Positions 34,585 to 44,862 of a stretch of DNA of 64,000 bases are shown here, one piece after another. The position numbers and the translations under genes are program-made. The stretch is from Anastatus disparis (Eukaryota > Arthropoda > Insecta > Hymenoptera > Eupelmidae), in NCBI GenBank assembly GCA_017163975.1, contig JAFFSR010000010.1:310001-374000 (forward strand). Direction: 5' to 3'. The stretch's first letter is position 1. Every line of letters begins with the position of its first letter. The notes below the pieces were generated by a model that saw only the letters and a list, made by a program, of their open reading frames with translations, ran no database searches and was not told the DNA's origin.

Positions 34585-34857
34585 TTAAGATATAAATACT
34601 CTTACTCTCAACTTAATGTCTCTTCTACAGATTATGCATGGTTTAACATTACTAGCATATTGATAGCAACAGCAACAATGTTCACACGGTAAAAATGCTA
34701 TCTCTATTCCTTTATCATAGCAAACTTTACATTTACTATGTAAAGAATCGTCTGCAGGAATATCAGTGGATATATTTTGGAGGAAGTGGCAGTGACTATT
34801 CCATTTTCGGGGGAGTCCTGGAGTCAGTCGAAGGACTTTGAAGTATAGTTCCCATTC
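34585..34857 (-). pseudogene. IAP-like RING finger, C-terminal remnant
   Basis: An open frame of about 90 codons without an ATG, ending at a stop at 34,585. Its end matches the C-terminal RING of inhibitor-of-apoptosis proteins: C-x2-C, then PC-x-H about 12 residues on, a Cys after three more, CIIC, and the hallmark RVRVFIS terminus. One of the eight zinc ligands, the sixth, is Tyr instead of Cys. No BIR domain is seen upstream and the frame is blocked at 34,858. IAP RINGs are E3 ubiquitin ligases, and viral relatives suppress host cell death. This copy looks broken: 5' truncated, with a damaged zinc site. Host or viral origin cannot be settled here. Confidence 0.7.
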
Positions 34858-34878
34858 TTATCTACTTAGTTAAATATT

Positions 34879-35142
34879 CTATAGCTCTTTATATTTTATA
34901 TCTTTAGATGGCATTTGCGATTTATATTTTTTCATAGTACTCTTTCCATGTTGTTTCTTCATCCTTTGCCTTTTTATCAGGTGGAAAAAAAAGGAGTGTA
35001 CTCTGAACAATTTTGAGTGGTATGACTTGGAGTCTGTACCATGATTAAATGAATGTGAATCACGATGTGTTTGCTTTTTATCGGAAGTGATGGGAGCCCC
35101 AACCTTCGCTCCTATCTGTGAGGTACAACCAAGAATCGCCAC
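34879..35142 (-). CDS. Unrecognised small basic protein in the loop
   Basis: An 87-residue ORF whose listed start is a GTG. The frame is open upstream to a stop near 35,190 without an ATG, so the true 5' end is unknown. It begins with a hydrophobic stretch (AILGCTSQIGAKVGAPI, plus GILVTGALFGV upstream of the listed start) and continues into a Lys/Arg/His-rich tail. No family was recognised. It lies between the RING remnant and a Polinton-type gene on the same strand, so it may be a decayed exon or gene end. Confidence 0.35.
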   Translation of the reverse strand: MAILGCTSQIGAKVGAPITSDKKQTHRDSHSFNHGTDSKSYHSKLFRVHSFFFHLIKRQRMKKQHGKSTMKKYKSQMPSKDIKYKEL

Positions 35143-35154
35143 TTGTGAACCTCT
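35112..35154. repeat. 45-base inverted repeat in the loop, right member
   Basis: Inverse of 34,477-34,521; overlaps the preceding ORF. Confidence 0.65.
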
Positions 35155-35208
35155 TACTCCGAAAAGTGCACCCGTGACTAGTATACCTCTCCGTTAACTT
35201 CCAAGCGC

Positions 35209-35669
35209 TTAAGCCAAAGAGAACTCGAGACCTTTTCCTTTATCATCATCTAAATACTTCACAAACAACTTAAAATTTTTAATGGCCTCTTGCAACTCGA
35301 AGTAAAACTCCTTATTCTCCTGTAAGGCTCTGCATGCGCGAGATGGAATAAAAATGCGCCATTCGTGATCCAAAGTTGCCATCAATCTAAACTTATCCTT
35401 ACATTTAACTGGTCTAAACTCACTCACATAATAAGTCTGATCTTTCTTCAAGGGGAATATATTCCCAATGGCACGATGGACGCGTCCACGAGCTGCCTCA
35501 TTTATCAAGATCCATATTTCATTGATAAAGAATTCTAAGTTTACTTAGCAGAGTCTGATGAAGGAATGACTCGAGCTGGTTCGGGAGTTCTCTTAAGTAG
35601 CGGTTGAGCAGTGGCTACTGCACTGATCTCTCCCTCCATTAGATTCCGATTCTCTTCTTGACTCTCCAT
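35209..35669 (-). pseudogene. Polinton-associated small protein, frameshifted
   Basis: Two overlapping frames appear to be one gene. The N-terminal frame has ATG at 35,669 (MESQEENRNLMEGEIS) and runs to 35,541. The C-terminal frame starts after a stop at about 35,553 and reads LINEAARGRVHRAIGN, then DQTYYVSEFRPV, FRLMATLDHEWRIFIPSRA and a KGLEFSLA end. I recall similar proteins in insect Polinton-like elements, but no enzymatic motif is visible. The repeated beta-strand-like pattern could be a nucleic-acid-binding fold (inference). A single shift near 35,541 separates the frames; an intron is an alternative. Confidence 0.55.
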
Positions 35670-35732
35670 CTCAATAGTAGGATTAGATATATTCCCATAA
35701 ATTACGTGGGCAGACGATATCCTCAATAAGAC

Positions 35733-35768
35733 TATAAATATAGCTGTTTTACTGCTAACTAATCATTT
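35733..35768 (+). promoter_or_regulatory. TATA-Inr promoter of the loop DUF8207 gene
   Basis: TATAAATA at 35,733-35,740 and TCATTT with A at 35,765, 32 bases apart. The ATG follows at 35,794, giving a 29-base leader. The layout is the same as in the arm genes. Confidence 0.7.
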
Positions 35769-35793
35769 CTCGATTAAATATTGAAGAAGCAAC

Positions 35794-36679
35794 ATGGTGG
35801 ATTTTCAACGAGAGAAAAATGTACTACGACAGCTCATAAAAGTTCGTAAAGCAATCAAGCGAAAATATGATGCATTAAAGTTCGAAAAAGAAAATTTACA
35901 AAAAATATTTAGTGAAACATTTAAACCTATTGTTGATCCCCTTCATGAACTCGTTGGGGTTTCTAAAAAGATGAATCATGAAAAACAAAAATCATCGGAA
36001 ATCGGCAAAGAAATCATAGACGATAATCTGAATGAAACGAGCTCTGAAGATGATGATGATTTATCAATAAACAGCACTATTCGAGATGTTACAGATTCTG
36101 AGTTTGAAACAGCCAGACAGTGGAGAGGAATCCGATGATTTCGGCAAATATATACTTATGCTCAATGGTGATCAATCCAATGTTGATAAAATTTATGGTG
36201 TACGTAAGGAAGGTGAAGATTATATAATCGGTGATTCATTCATATATTTTAAAAATCAATTTATCAAAGTGAAAGATGTGAGATATCCGAAAACTCAAGG
36301 ATTAATGGAGCTTCTAATCACAAAACATCCTGATCGAACTCAAGTAACTTCAAACGATATGAAGAATTATCGTTTTATTCTCGAAGCTACGAATGCTCAC
36401 AAAAAACAATATAGAAATAATGAAACCATTCGATCACATATAAGTAAAAAATATACAGAAATTATTGCTCCTCTATTTTCTGAGAAAGAAGGAGGATCGT
36501 TGCCTCGACACCAAATTTCACATAGAAATACGAAATTTGATGTCTACTACGATGATCCAAATGAGCTTGTTGATCGGCTTCGTTTACTCGTTGCTGAGAG
36601 AGTTGTTGGTAATCCTAGTCATATTAATGAGATTTATTTCATCGTTAAAAAGTTACGAGAGGCTGGTTATATACACTGA
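35794..36679 (+). pseudogene. DUF8207 protein of Polinton type, one frameshift
   Basis: The first frame (35,794-36,138) encodes a Lys-rich coiled-coil N-terminus (REKNVLRQLIKVRKAIKRKY) and an acidic Ser-rich linker. The second frame (to 36,679) carries the conserved body (YGVRKEGEDYIIGDS, YPKTQGLMELL, NDMKNYRFILEATNAHKK) and the diagnostic end DDPNELVDRLRLL..LREAGYIH. The frames overlap and switch by one base near 36,110. In insects I remember full-length relatives of about 280-300 residues as common Polinton-linked proteins of unknown function, which this would match if joined. It is the only copy in the loop, while shortened DUF8207 ends are fused to FLYWCH in each arm. Confidence 0.75.
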
Positions 36680-36828
36680 GATGTGAACAATTTCTTGGTT
36701 GTGAATGAAGCTATATATATATATAAATTCTTCCTTATCACTTCGAATATTACATATATTGGAATCTATATAAATGAAATTTGATTACATCTGGTGATAT
36801 ATTACACCATATGAATTCCACATCAACT

Positions 36829-38133
36829 TTATCGAATCTTGTCGAATTTTCATCAAATCTTGTCGAATTTTTCATCGAATCTTGTTAAATCTTGTCGAAT
36901 CTTGTCGAATTTTCATCGAATCTTGTCGAATTTTCGTCGAATCTTATCGAATTTTCGTCGAATCTTGTCGAATCTTATCGAATCTTGTCGAATTTTGTCG
37001 AATCTTATCGAATCTTGTCGAATTTTCATCGAATCTTGTCAAATTTTCGTCGAATCTTGTCGAAATTTCGTGGAATTTTCGTCGAATCTTGTCGAATCTT
37101 GTCGAATTTTGATCGAATCTTATCGAATCTTATCGAACTTGATCGAACTTTCATCGAATTTTCGTAGAATCTTGTCGAATTTAATCGAAAGTTTATGGAA
37201 CTTGATCGAATTTTCATCGAATCTTGTAGAATTTGATCGAATAATCATCGAATCTTATCGAATCTTGTCGAATTTTGTCGAATCTTGTCGAATTTTCGTC
37301 GAAACTTGTCGAATCTTGTCGAATCTTATCGAATCTTGTCGATTCTTATCGAATCTTATCGAATCTTGTCGAATCTTATCGAATCTTGTCGAATTTTGAT
37401 CGAATCTTATCGAATCTTATCGAACTTGATCGAACTTTCATCGAATTTTCGTCGAATCTTGTCGAAATTTCGTGGAATTTTCGTCGAATCTTGTCGAATT
37501 TTCGTCGAATCTTGTCGAATCTTGTCGAATCTTGTCGAATCTTGTCGAATTTTGATCGAATCTTATCGAATCTTATCGAACTTGATCGAACTTTCATCGA
37601 ATTTTCGTCGAATCTTGTCGAATTTAATCGAAAGTTTATCGAACTTGATCGAATTTTCATCGAATCTTGTAGAAATTGATCGAATATTCATCGAATCTTA
37701 TCGAATCTTGTCGAATTTTGTCGAATCTTGTCGAATTTTCGTCGAAACTTGTCGAATCTTGTCGAATCTTATCGAATCTTGTCGATTCTTATCGAATCTT
37801 GTCGATTCTTATCGAATCTTGTCGATTCTTATCGAATCTTGTTGATTCTTATCGAATCTTGTCGAATTTTCGTCGAAACTTATCGAATCTTGTCGAATCT
37901 TATCGAATCTTGTCGAATCTTGTCGAATCTTATCGAATCTTGTCGAATTTTCGTCGAAACTTGTCAAATCTTGTCGAATCTTATCGAATCTTGTCGAATC
38001 TTATCGAATCTTGTCGAATTTTGTCGAATCTTGTCGAATTTTCGTCGAATCTTGTCGAATCTTATCGAATCTTATCGAATCTTATCGAATCTTGTCGAAT
38101 TTTCGTCGAATCTTGTAGAATTTTATCGAATAC
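36829..38133. repeat. TCGAATCTTG minisatellite, right arm
   Basis: The inverted counterpart of 33,658-34,290 but twice as long (about 1.3 kb). Higher-order duplication is visible: a block with CGAACTTGATCGAACTTTC recurs near 37,135, 37,425 and 37,580. Open in several frames for arithmetic reasons. Confidence 0.9.
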
Positions 38134-38267
38134 GTTGAATTTTATAATTTCTCCATTGAAGTTGCTAAATTAATATTAAAATTATAACATCTTGAAATCT
38201 CAAAATTATCTTGTCATTTCACAAATCATCTTATTAAAGCAAAGTCTTTCACAACTCACTAATTTAC

Positions 38268-38303
38268 TATAAATACTGCTGATTTTACGTTTCGGGAACA
38301 GTA
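38268..38303 (+). promoter_or_regulatory. TATA-Inr promoter of the right FLYWCH gene
   Basis: TATAAAT at 38,268-38,274 and ACAGTATG near 38,300, followed by the ATG at 38,329. Confidence 0.65.
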
Positions 38304-38328
38304 TGCATCATAAGCATAAGCTACCAAC

Positions 38329-39444
38329 ATGTCAAACTTTCTTGAAATGGAGAGATTAAAAGAGGCGAGCAAATACAAACGTCCAAATCAATTGAATTCT
38401 AATATTGGTGAAGTATTAGATCAAGAGAAATAAACAGCATTTATGAACAATTCGGAGATTGATGTTACTTTGGATAATACTGATGAGTCTCCGCTAAACA
38501 CATCTTTACAACTTATAAAAAGTTCTAGAGGAAAAGATATACTTCTTTTGAATGATATTCTTTTTTATAAAGAAAAAGCTATGAGTAATGGTAACATTTA
38601 CTGGAAATGTCAACTTTACCATTCAAAACAGGGTTCGAGTCGTGTGATAACCAAGGATATGAAACTTCTAAGTTGTACAGCGCATAATCATACTTCAACA
38701 CCAATCAAGAAAAAGAATGAAACAAGGACTATGATTTCAATACAGCCTAATAATGTTTTCAACATGAGTCATACAAATGATAAACTTCTGAAGAGTGATA
38801 ATGTTGAAAATGCTGATTCAATCGATGGTAAAAAGTATTCTAAATCAAAATTACTTGGAAATGATCATTCCAGTTCTGATGATGAAATGATAGAATATCA
38901 ACAGAAAAGAAAATGTAATACATTCAGAAATTGTAAAAGAAAATCTCATAGCAAAATTTCATCAAGACGTAAAAAAGCAAAAATAAGTCCTAAATATGTT
39001 GATACATTATCAGATTATTCTTATAGTAATGAATCTTTTTCTAAAGCGAAGTATAATGATGCATTAGAAGAATTGTGTGAAGGTGGTAACCCCAGTTCTC
39101 ATCATCAGATAGAAAATATTGAAGAGAATAACAAATTTTCCGAAAGCCGTAAAAGAAAACCTTATAATACAACTTTACCAGTGTCTAGATCAAATAAAGC
39201 AGAAATGAATTCTATCAATACCAACAGTGATACTTCATCAGATCATTCTAGTAGTAACGAATCTTCTTTTAAATACATGTGGAATTATAAGATTGAAGAT
39301 TTCGGATTTGAAGAATGGGATGATCCCAATGTTTTAGTTGATCGACTTCGTATTCTAACCTCTTCAACTAATAGATATCTGTATACTTACAGGGAGATGA
39401 GCCTCATAATTAGCGAACTACGAGAAGCTGGTTATATTGAGTGA
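38329..39444 (+). pseudogene. FLYWCH finger plus DUF8207-like tail, right copy (nonsense)
   Basis: Codon 35 is TAA (38,431-38,433), where the left copy has a Lys codon. Otherwise the frame is open from there to the DUF8207-like end at 39,444. The second finger cysteine is Gly here (SKQGSS against SKQCSS in the left copy), so even a protein restarted at the internal ATG 38,443 would have a damaged finger. The middle region, frameshifted in the left copy, is continuous here: it is Ser/Lys-rich with a KRKSHSKISSRRKKAK nuclear-signal-like stretch. An AATAAA lies at about 39,584. The two arms are thus damaged in different places. Confidence 0.75.
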
Positions 39445-39654
39445 ATTTTGAGAATGCTTACACTAATTTTAAGAATTTGATTTTAAAATAATATTCTTAA
39501 TTGGAAAGGTATGTGATTGGTTCTGTCTTATACACGAGAGTGATGATTAGACGCTCATTATTCTCTTTGAAAATTGAACTCAATAAAGACATTGATGGAA
39601 ACAATATTTCTGAACATGCATCTTAAATGATAACATCACATATAACTGTTAATA

Positions 39655-40074
39655 TGATCATATCTCCACAACTTTTAATCTTTTGGTGATATGTCATTTT
39701 ACAGCTGTCACTGGGTAGCAAATGATGCACACTATTCAAACTAGGTTCACACCTTTTGTACAATCTTGTTCCTCTATTTTTTATGTATATAGTGAATGTG
39801 CCACCAATGCTCCAGTAGATATTTCTATAAAACGTAAATTTTTACATGGGTAAAAGTTCGGAAATTTTATCCATGTAAAAATTTTCGTTTTATAGAAATA
39901 TCTACTGGAGCATTGCTGGCACATTCACCATATACATAAAAAATAGAGGAACAAGATTGTACAAAAGATGTAAACCTAGTTTGAATAGTGTGCATTATTC
40001 GCTACCCAGTAACAGCAGTAAAATGACTTTTCAAAAACATTATAAAAAAATTAAAAGTTGTGGAGATATGCTCA
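39655..40074. mobile_element. 420-base TA-flanked palindrome inserted in the right arm
   Basis: The left arm has the uninterrupted site (AACTGTTAATATATATC). The insert folds at about 39,860 with near-perfect arms (TCATATCTCCACAACTTTTA and complement) and TA on both sides. Confidence 0.8.
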
Positions 40075-40076
40075 TA

Positions 40077-40990
40077 TATATCTTACAAAGAATCTAACTT
40101 GAATAAAATTTAACAAGTATTAGAAGAAACTATAGTATATGATAATTAAGTCTCAGAATTGATGAAAGATTTAGATGATCGCTTTATTATCTAAGTCATT
40201 CACCATGATAAAGTATACAAAGTTTCAACGGTTATATGCTTCTGTGATCGAATCTAAATAAGTTGTTACCCAAAATTTTTAAGATTATTTTATATTCTTA
40301 TTATATTTATTGTATATATTTAATACTGTTATATTTTAATACTATAAGAAGAGATAATCTAGTTAAGATTATTAGAAGTATTTTTTCTTGTAAATATTCA
40401 CAATCGAGAAATTTGTTTAAATTTTAATGTGGTTTTCAGATCTCAGATACAAAATAAGATAGAAACTTCCTGTGTAACTTAAACATGATGAGTGAGTAAG
40501 GTAGACGAAGTAAAAGGATCTATATGGAAAAAATTTTTGAATTGAAAGAGCTCAACACATTCTTTTATTTTCGAATAGCAATACATTGAAATATACGATT
40601 TCATTTTAATAATTACTAAATCTCCAAGTTTGCAACTGTAGAACTCAAGAGTGTGCTGAATCGCTCACTTTCGACTTTTGGGCTCTCAGAGGTCTCAAAC
40701 CATCATTCAGAGAGGTAGCTGTCTGCACAAATTTGAATTTACAGAAAGTAAGCGGTTTGAACATAGTGTCTCAAATTTATTTTGAGTTGCAACATAATAA
40801 ATTCTGTAATAATAAAACTTAACTCTTGTTGTTAAGCAGATTTAAAATGATATGAGCTCTTAAAGACTAAAAGTTCTGAGCTCTTCTAATTCAAAATTTT
40901 TTTCCGTACTATAGCAAATCTTCTTTGACCGAATCTTAATAAGTTCTCAAAACTAGACTTATTCATAAATTGGTATAATCTTACAACTAA
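40077..40990. other. Non-coding arm sequence, right
   Basis: Inverted counterpart of left-arm sequence 31,216-32,150. No ORF. Confidence 0.6.
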
Positions 40991-40999
40991 ATAAAAAAT

Positions 41000-41245
41000 A
41001 CTATCAATTTATTTGTAGCTATACCGTACTTTCCCCTTAGAAATATACATATATATATCCTAGAGCTAATATACTATCAATTTATGCAATAAAAATTTTT
41101 TTTATTATTTTTAGCTGACATGCGGTACACTTCCCTTAAAAATATGCATATGTATATCATAGAAATGATATACTATCGATGTATGCAATAAAAAAAAAAA
41201 TTTATTTTTCCAAGTGGTTGACACCATACTGTCCCCTTAAAAAAA
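41000..41245. repeat. Iteron-like units, right arm
   Basis: Mirror of 30,975-31,215, with CCCCTTA-headed units at about 41,035, 41,131 and 41,235. Confidence 0.6.
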
Positions 41246-41341
41246 ATACCTAAACTTATACCTGAAAAAATACATGAAGTGTATATAAAATTTTATTTAA
41301 AAAAGATGAAAATAGCATGTTCTATATTTAAATTATTATTT

Positions 41342-42066
41342 GGGCCTAAAAAAGGACCGATTTTGACCAAGATGTTAAACCATCTTCAAAAGCCTCCGAC
41401 TCATTCAGAGGCTTCATTCAATGAGCTAACATCGATCAGCTGTTAAGCTGATGGCGTTCAAAGTCAAGCCAAGATAGTTCCTTCGACTCACTTAGAGGAT
41501 CTACTTGGTTTAACTGCATTCAAATATGTTAAGTTATTTTCCAAACTCTCCGACTCATTCAGAGGGTCCTTCCAATGACCTATCAGCTGTTAAGTTGATG
41601 GCGTTCAAAGTTAAGTAAAAATAGTTCCTCCGACTCACTCAGAGGATCTACGTAGCTTAACAACGTTTAAAAATGTTAAGTCATTTTCCAAACTCTCCGA
41701 CTCATTCAGAGGGTTCTTCCAATAACCTAACTATCAACTGTTAAGCTGATGGCGTTCAAAGTCAAAGTTCTAAAATAAACTCAAAGAACGATGATGTTTC
41801 ATCCAGATCTCGAAAGACCTGGGTACGGTAGCACGAGGTTGACGACTCGTGTGCTTAAGCACCGCAATCGGGACGAAGTCAAGCCGCCTTCTTAATAGGA
41901 CTCTCCGACTCATTCAGAGGGTCCACTCAGCGCGACGACTCAACAGCCGACTGCCACGAGTTTTTCTAGAGACCTGGTCAACCTCATTGGCACCAAAAAT
42001 AGTCAGCACGGCTGAAGAGCTCCAGACCCCGAGAGGTCCGGTCTGCCCAGCGAGCGCGAGCTGACT
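41342..42066 (-). ncRNA. Candidate structured transcript, right arm
   Basis: Inverted counterpart of 28,870-29,550 with the same hairpin-rich repeats (CCTCTGAATGAGTCGGAGG family). It carries one extra repeat unit (about 41,690-41,760) and ends at the imperfect stem-loop 41,358-41,342. The 71-residue ORF on the plus strand (41,849-42,064) is antisense to it. Confidence 0.45.
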
Positions 42067-42098
42067 GACGAAGCGCGCGTCTCTCCCGAAGTATATAC
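42062..42098 (-). promoter_or_regulatory. TATA-Inr promoter of the right candidate RNA
   Basis: GTATATAC at 42,098-42,091 and TCAGTC with A at 42,066, 31 bases apart, as in the left arm. Confidence 0.6.
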
Positions 42099-42293
42099 CT
42101 AACGGCGGCGAGAGAGCGGCGACGCGCGCGCGCAGTTGCGTTAGTCGGAGCACAGCGCGCGAGATATGAATATACTACGCGTAGTATAACTTTTATGTTA
42201 TACCATCAAACATCTTATATCATTGAAATTTTATTTATTAAAAATTTTTCCTCGTTTCTAATACAAAGTTTGCCGTCACTACAAGAGCGTCGA

Positions 42294-42353
42294 CCAATCA
42301 GCGGCGAGATAAGCAGCTATAAATTAGGGAAAATTCGCAACTTAATTTCATTC
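42294..42353 (+). promoter_or_regulatory. CCAAT-TATA-Inr promoter of the right acidic gene
   Basis: CCAAT 42,294-42,298, TATAAAT 42,318-42,324, and TCATTC with A at 42,350. The ATG is at 42,375. Confidence 0.75.
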
Positions 42354-42374
42354 TTTCTTTAACTTTTCGAGAGG

Positions 42375-42764
42375 ATGTCTTTTGAAAATAACGAAACCTT
42401 TAGGACTTTGGGAGAGTTGGTAGAAGTTTATTTCCCCGATTTGGAAATTGACTTTCTACCAGACTCACAGTTTTTTGTAGTGGTAATGGAGTCATCGGTC
42501 GAGTCACCACCAGCTGAAGGGTCAGTGCTACACCTGATGGAGCCACCGCTGTAAGAATTGGGATTTGACGCCGATGAATTTCAAATTTATTTGGATCCAT
42601 CTCAGCTATGTGACGAGGTGATCGTTCCAGAAATGTTATCACCAAGGTCTCCAGAGGTGATAGACCTCGTTTCTCCATCACCACCAAAAAGGAAAAATAA
42701 CGAAGAGCCACGGAAGAGAGAACGAGAAGAAGAAGAAAAAAGTTCCAAGAAGACAAAATATTGA
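42375..42764 (+). pseudogene. Acidic SIM/NLS protein, right-arm copy with premature stop
   Basis: It starts MSFENNETFRTLGELVE, parallel to the left copy's N-terminus. TAA at 42,552-42,554 (codon 60) interrupts it just after the Ser/Pro region. After the stop the frame continues with SPEVIDLVSPSPPKRKN (SUMO-interacting core and nuclear signal) and a Glu/Lys-rich end at 42,764. The two copies differ by about a third of residues and by indels, far more than the surrounding non-coding arm, so the proteins may have diverged under different constraints. A 60-residue acidic fragment could still be made. Confidence 0.7.
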
Positions 42765-42809
42765 TTTTTTATAATTTTACACGCTCTCTGATTTAATTTT
42801 TTATCAATC

Positions 42810-42825
42810 GGCCCTTTTCAGGGCC
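42810..42825 (+). terminator. Histone-type 3' stem-loop, right arm
   Basis: GGCCCT-TTTC-AGGGCC followed by ACAT, starting 46 bases after the stop codon, exactly as in the left arm. The stem is perfect although the coding region next to it has diverged. Confidence 0.7.
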
Positions 42826-42902
42826 ACATATTTTTCAAACGTGAAACAAATTGTTTCAATTTCTTTATATTTTTTAAAAATTATTTTCCAATAAAATATT
42901 TA

Positions 42903-42918
42903 AGTCCTTTTCAGAGCT
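42903..42918 (+). terminator. Degenerate histone-like stem-loop, right arm
   Basis: AGTCCT-TTTC-AGAGCT; one stem mismatch and one wobble. Same as 27,910-27,925. Confidence 0.4.
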
Positions 42919-43329
42919 ATACATAAATTAAACGTTAAAATTAACTATTTAATATTTTTTTAAAAATTATGTGTTATTTTTAAGATATTTTTCAACTCAT
43001 TTTAATACATAAAACTATATAAGTATATCGTTATATATACGCAAGTATATCGATATATATATATCAAAGTATATTGTTATATATCGAAGTATATCGATAT
43101 ATATGCAAGTATACCGTTATATATACTTGTTATACAGTTAAATAAAAATTAAAAAAGTTTTTAAAAATCCTGCGCTCGAAATAACAATAAATATATAATT
43201 AACAAAGTTTTAAAAAATCCTGCGCTCGGAATACGCTTAAAATATCACCATGTTAAAAATAACTGGGCTCGTATCCTCCTGGGCTCGAACCCCCCTGGGC
43301 TTGAACCCCCCTAGTTTACCTACTAATAT

Positions 43330-44095
43330 TATTTTATATTATCGTTCTTTAAAAATAAACAGTTGTAAATAATTTTATTAAGATAAGCCCATATGGAAAA
43401 AATTTCTGGAAATAATTGTAAATAAGTGTTACTAACTATAAACAACTGTAAATAACTATAAATATACAGTTGTTTATATTTATTTACAACTATTTACATT
43501 TATTTATTTTTTTACAATTATTCACATTTATTTACGATTATTTATATTTTTTCATAGTTTTTTACAGTTTTTTGAAAAAATAACATTTAGTTAAAATGAT
43601 AAGTATTATAATGCATAAATAAAATTGAAGTTTTAAGGTTCAACATGTACATTTATTTATGATTTAATTTGTTTACAAAAGTCAAAAACTAATCATTCAT
43701 TTCTACCAAATTGAATTCTTTGTCAATTAAAAGAAAGTTTTTTTGCAGTTTGTGTTTTACGGAGAGTCTTGTTCATTTATCTTTAAAAAAATTTTGTCAA
43801 AAAAAATATATTTTAAAATCTTTTCTATTCTTTTTATATTTATGTTTGATTGATAAATCTATATATAACATGAATGTAAAATTTAAATTCCGAATAAAAA
43901 GATAAATATTAGGAAAATAATGAATTTGAAAAATAGATTTCTACAAATTTTTCAAAAATAATATTATGAATTTTATTTTATACTTATTACATTAAGATTA
44001 AAAAAATTAAGTGATTTTTCTCACGTTTTTTCAAAGTCTTATCTTAATAAAGTTACTTATGACTGTTTATTTTTCAAAAACCATAATTATCAATA
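43330..44095. other. Right-arm segment missing from the left arm
   Basis: About 0.7 kb with no partner near 27,490. It has an inverted/tandem AAATAACTATAAATATACAG region (about 43,370-43,570) and no convincing ORF. It is either an insertion in the right arm or a deletion in the left. Confidence 0.6.
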
Positions 44096-44862
44096 AAATT
44101 AAGTAATCCTTATTATTCGCTTTTCAAAACATATTTTCATTCTAAAAAGGTTAGGATATGCCAAAGTTTTGCTAATTCAATAAAGTCATTCAAAAAATAT
44201 TTTGTTTCAAACAAAGAAACGAATAGATCACTTATTTTGCAATAATGAAAATTAAAAAAAAAATAATGAGTTCGCAAATGATGTCAACTATATTGTTCTC
44301 TCTTATAATATTAAATTTTTTACATATTTATGTTTTAAATAAAATAAAACAGTTTTATGTTGAAAAAGTGTTTATTTGTAGAAATTGTACATATAAAACA
44401 AATTCAATTTACATTTAAAATTCGAATTTGAAGTTGGCGCGTACCAAACTATACATTAGCATTGATGCCAACTATGAAACATGGCTTCTTGCACAGCCAT
44501 TGTATTCTTACAGCTGATCGCATCTTTTTAGAAAAATGTAATTTTGCTTTTTTGCGATATGATTTATCAAACCAAGTTTCCGCCCTTTATTTTTCAAAGA
44601 TAAAATGATCCTGAATAGGAAATTTCCCTACGAAACACGGTTTTTGAGAAATTTGATTTTTTCGAACAGAGAAATTTGTTTTTCTAATTATCTTCGATTA
44701 ACGCTTTTTTCCGCTAATTTTTAGAGTTTCCGCCCTTCATCGAAATTAAATGAAGTGATCTATAAAAGGAAAACTCATTCCGATGTATAGTTTTTTCAAA
44801 AATTGTAATTTTATAAAATTATAATTTTTGGTCCGTAAAGTAGCGTGAAACCATACCCTTAA

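Larger units (their letters stand above)
26703..44858. mobile_element. Giant 18.2 kb TTAA-flanked palindrome with viral-type genes
   Basis: The left end GGGTATGGTTTCACGCTAC and the right end complement are bounded by TTAA (26,699-26,702 and 44,859-44,862). The left arm runs to about 34,290 and the right arm from about 36,829. After subtracting later insertions the arms share about 5.6 kb plus a minisatellite of different length (0.63 versus 1.3 kb). The 2.5 kb loop is single copy. The arms carry paired genes (FLYWCH/DUF8207 pseudogenes, acidic nuclear protein), opposing promoters and iteron-like repeats. The loop carries Polinton-associated genes. No transposase, polymerase or capsid gene is inside. 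I infer a defective, inverted-duplicated derivative of a Polinton-like virus mobilised or fixed at a TTAA site. Confidence 0.75.

Noticed and set aside
33599..38173. Many long ORFs with SNLVESCRI-type repeats
   Set aside because: The 10-base minisatellite lacks stops, so multiple frames stay open; there is no independent coding signal.
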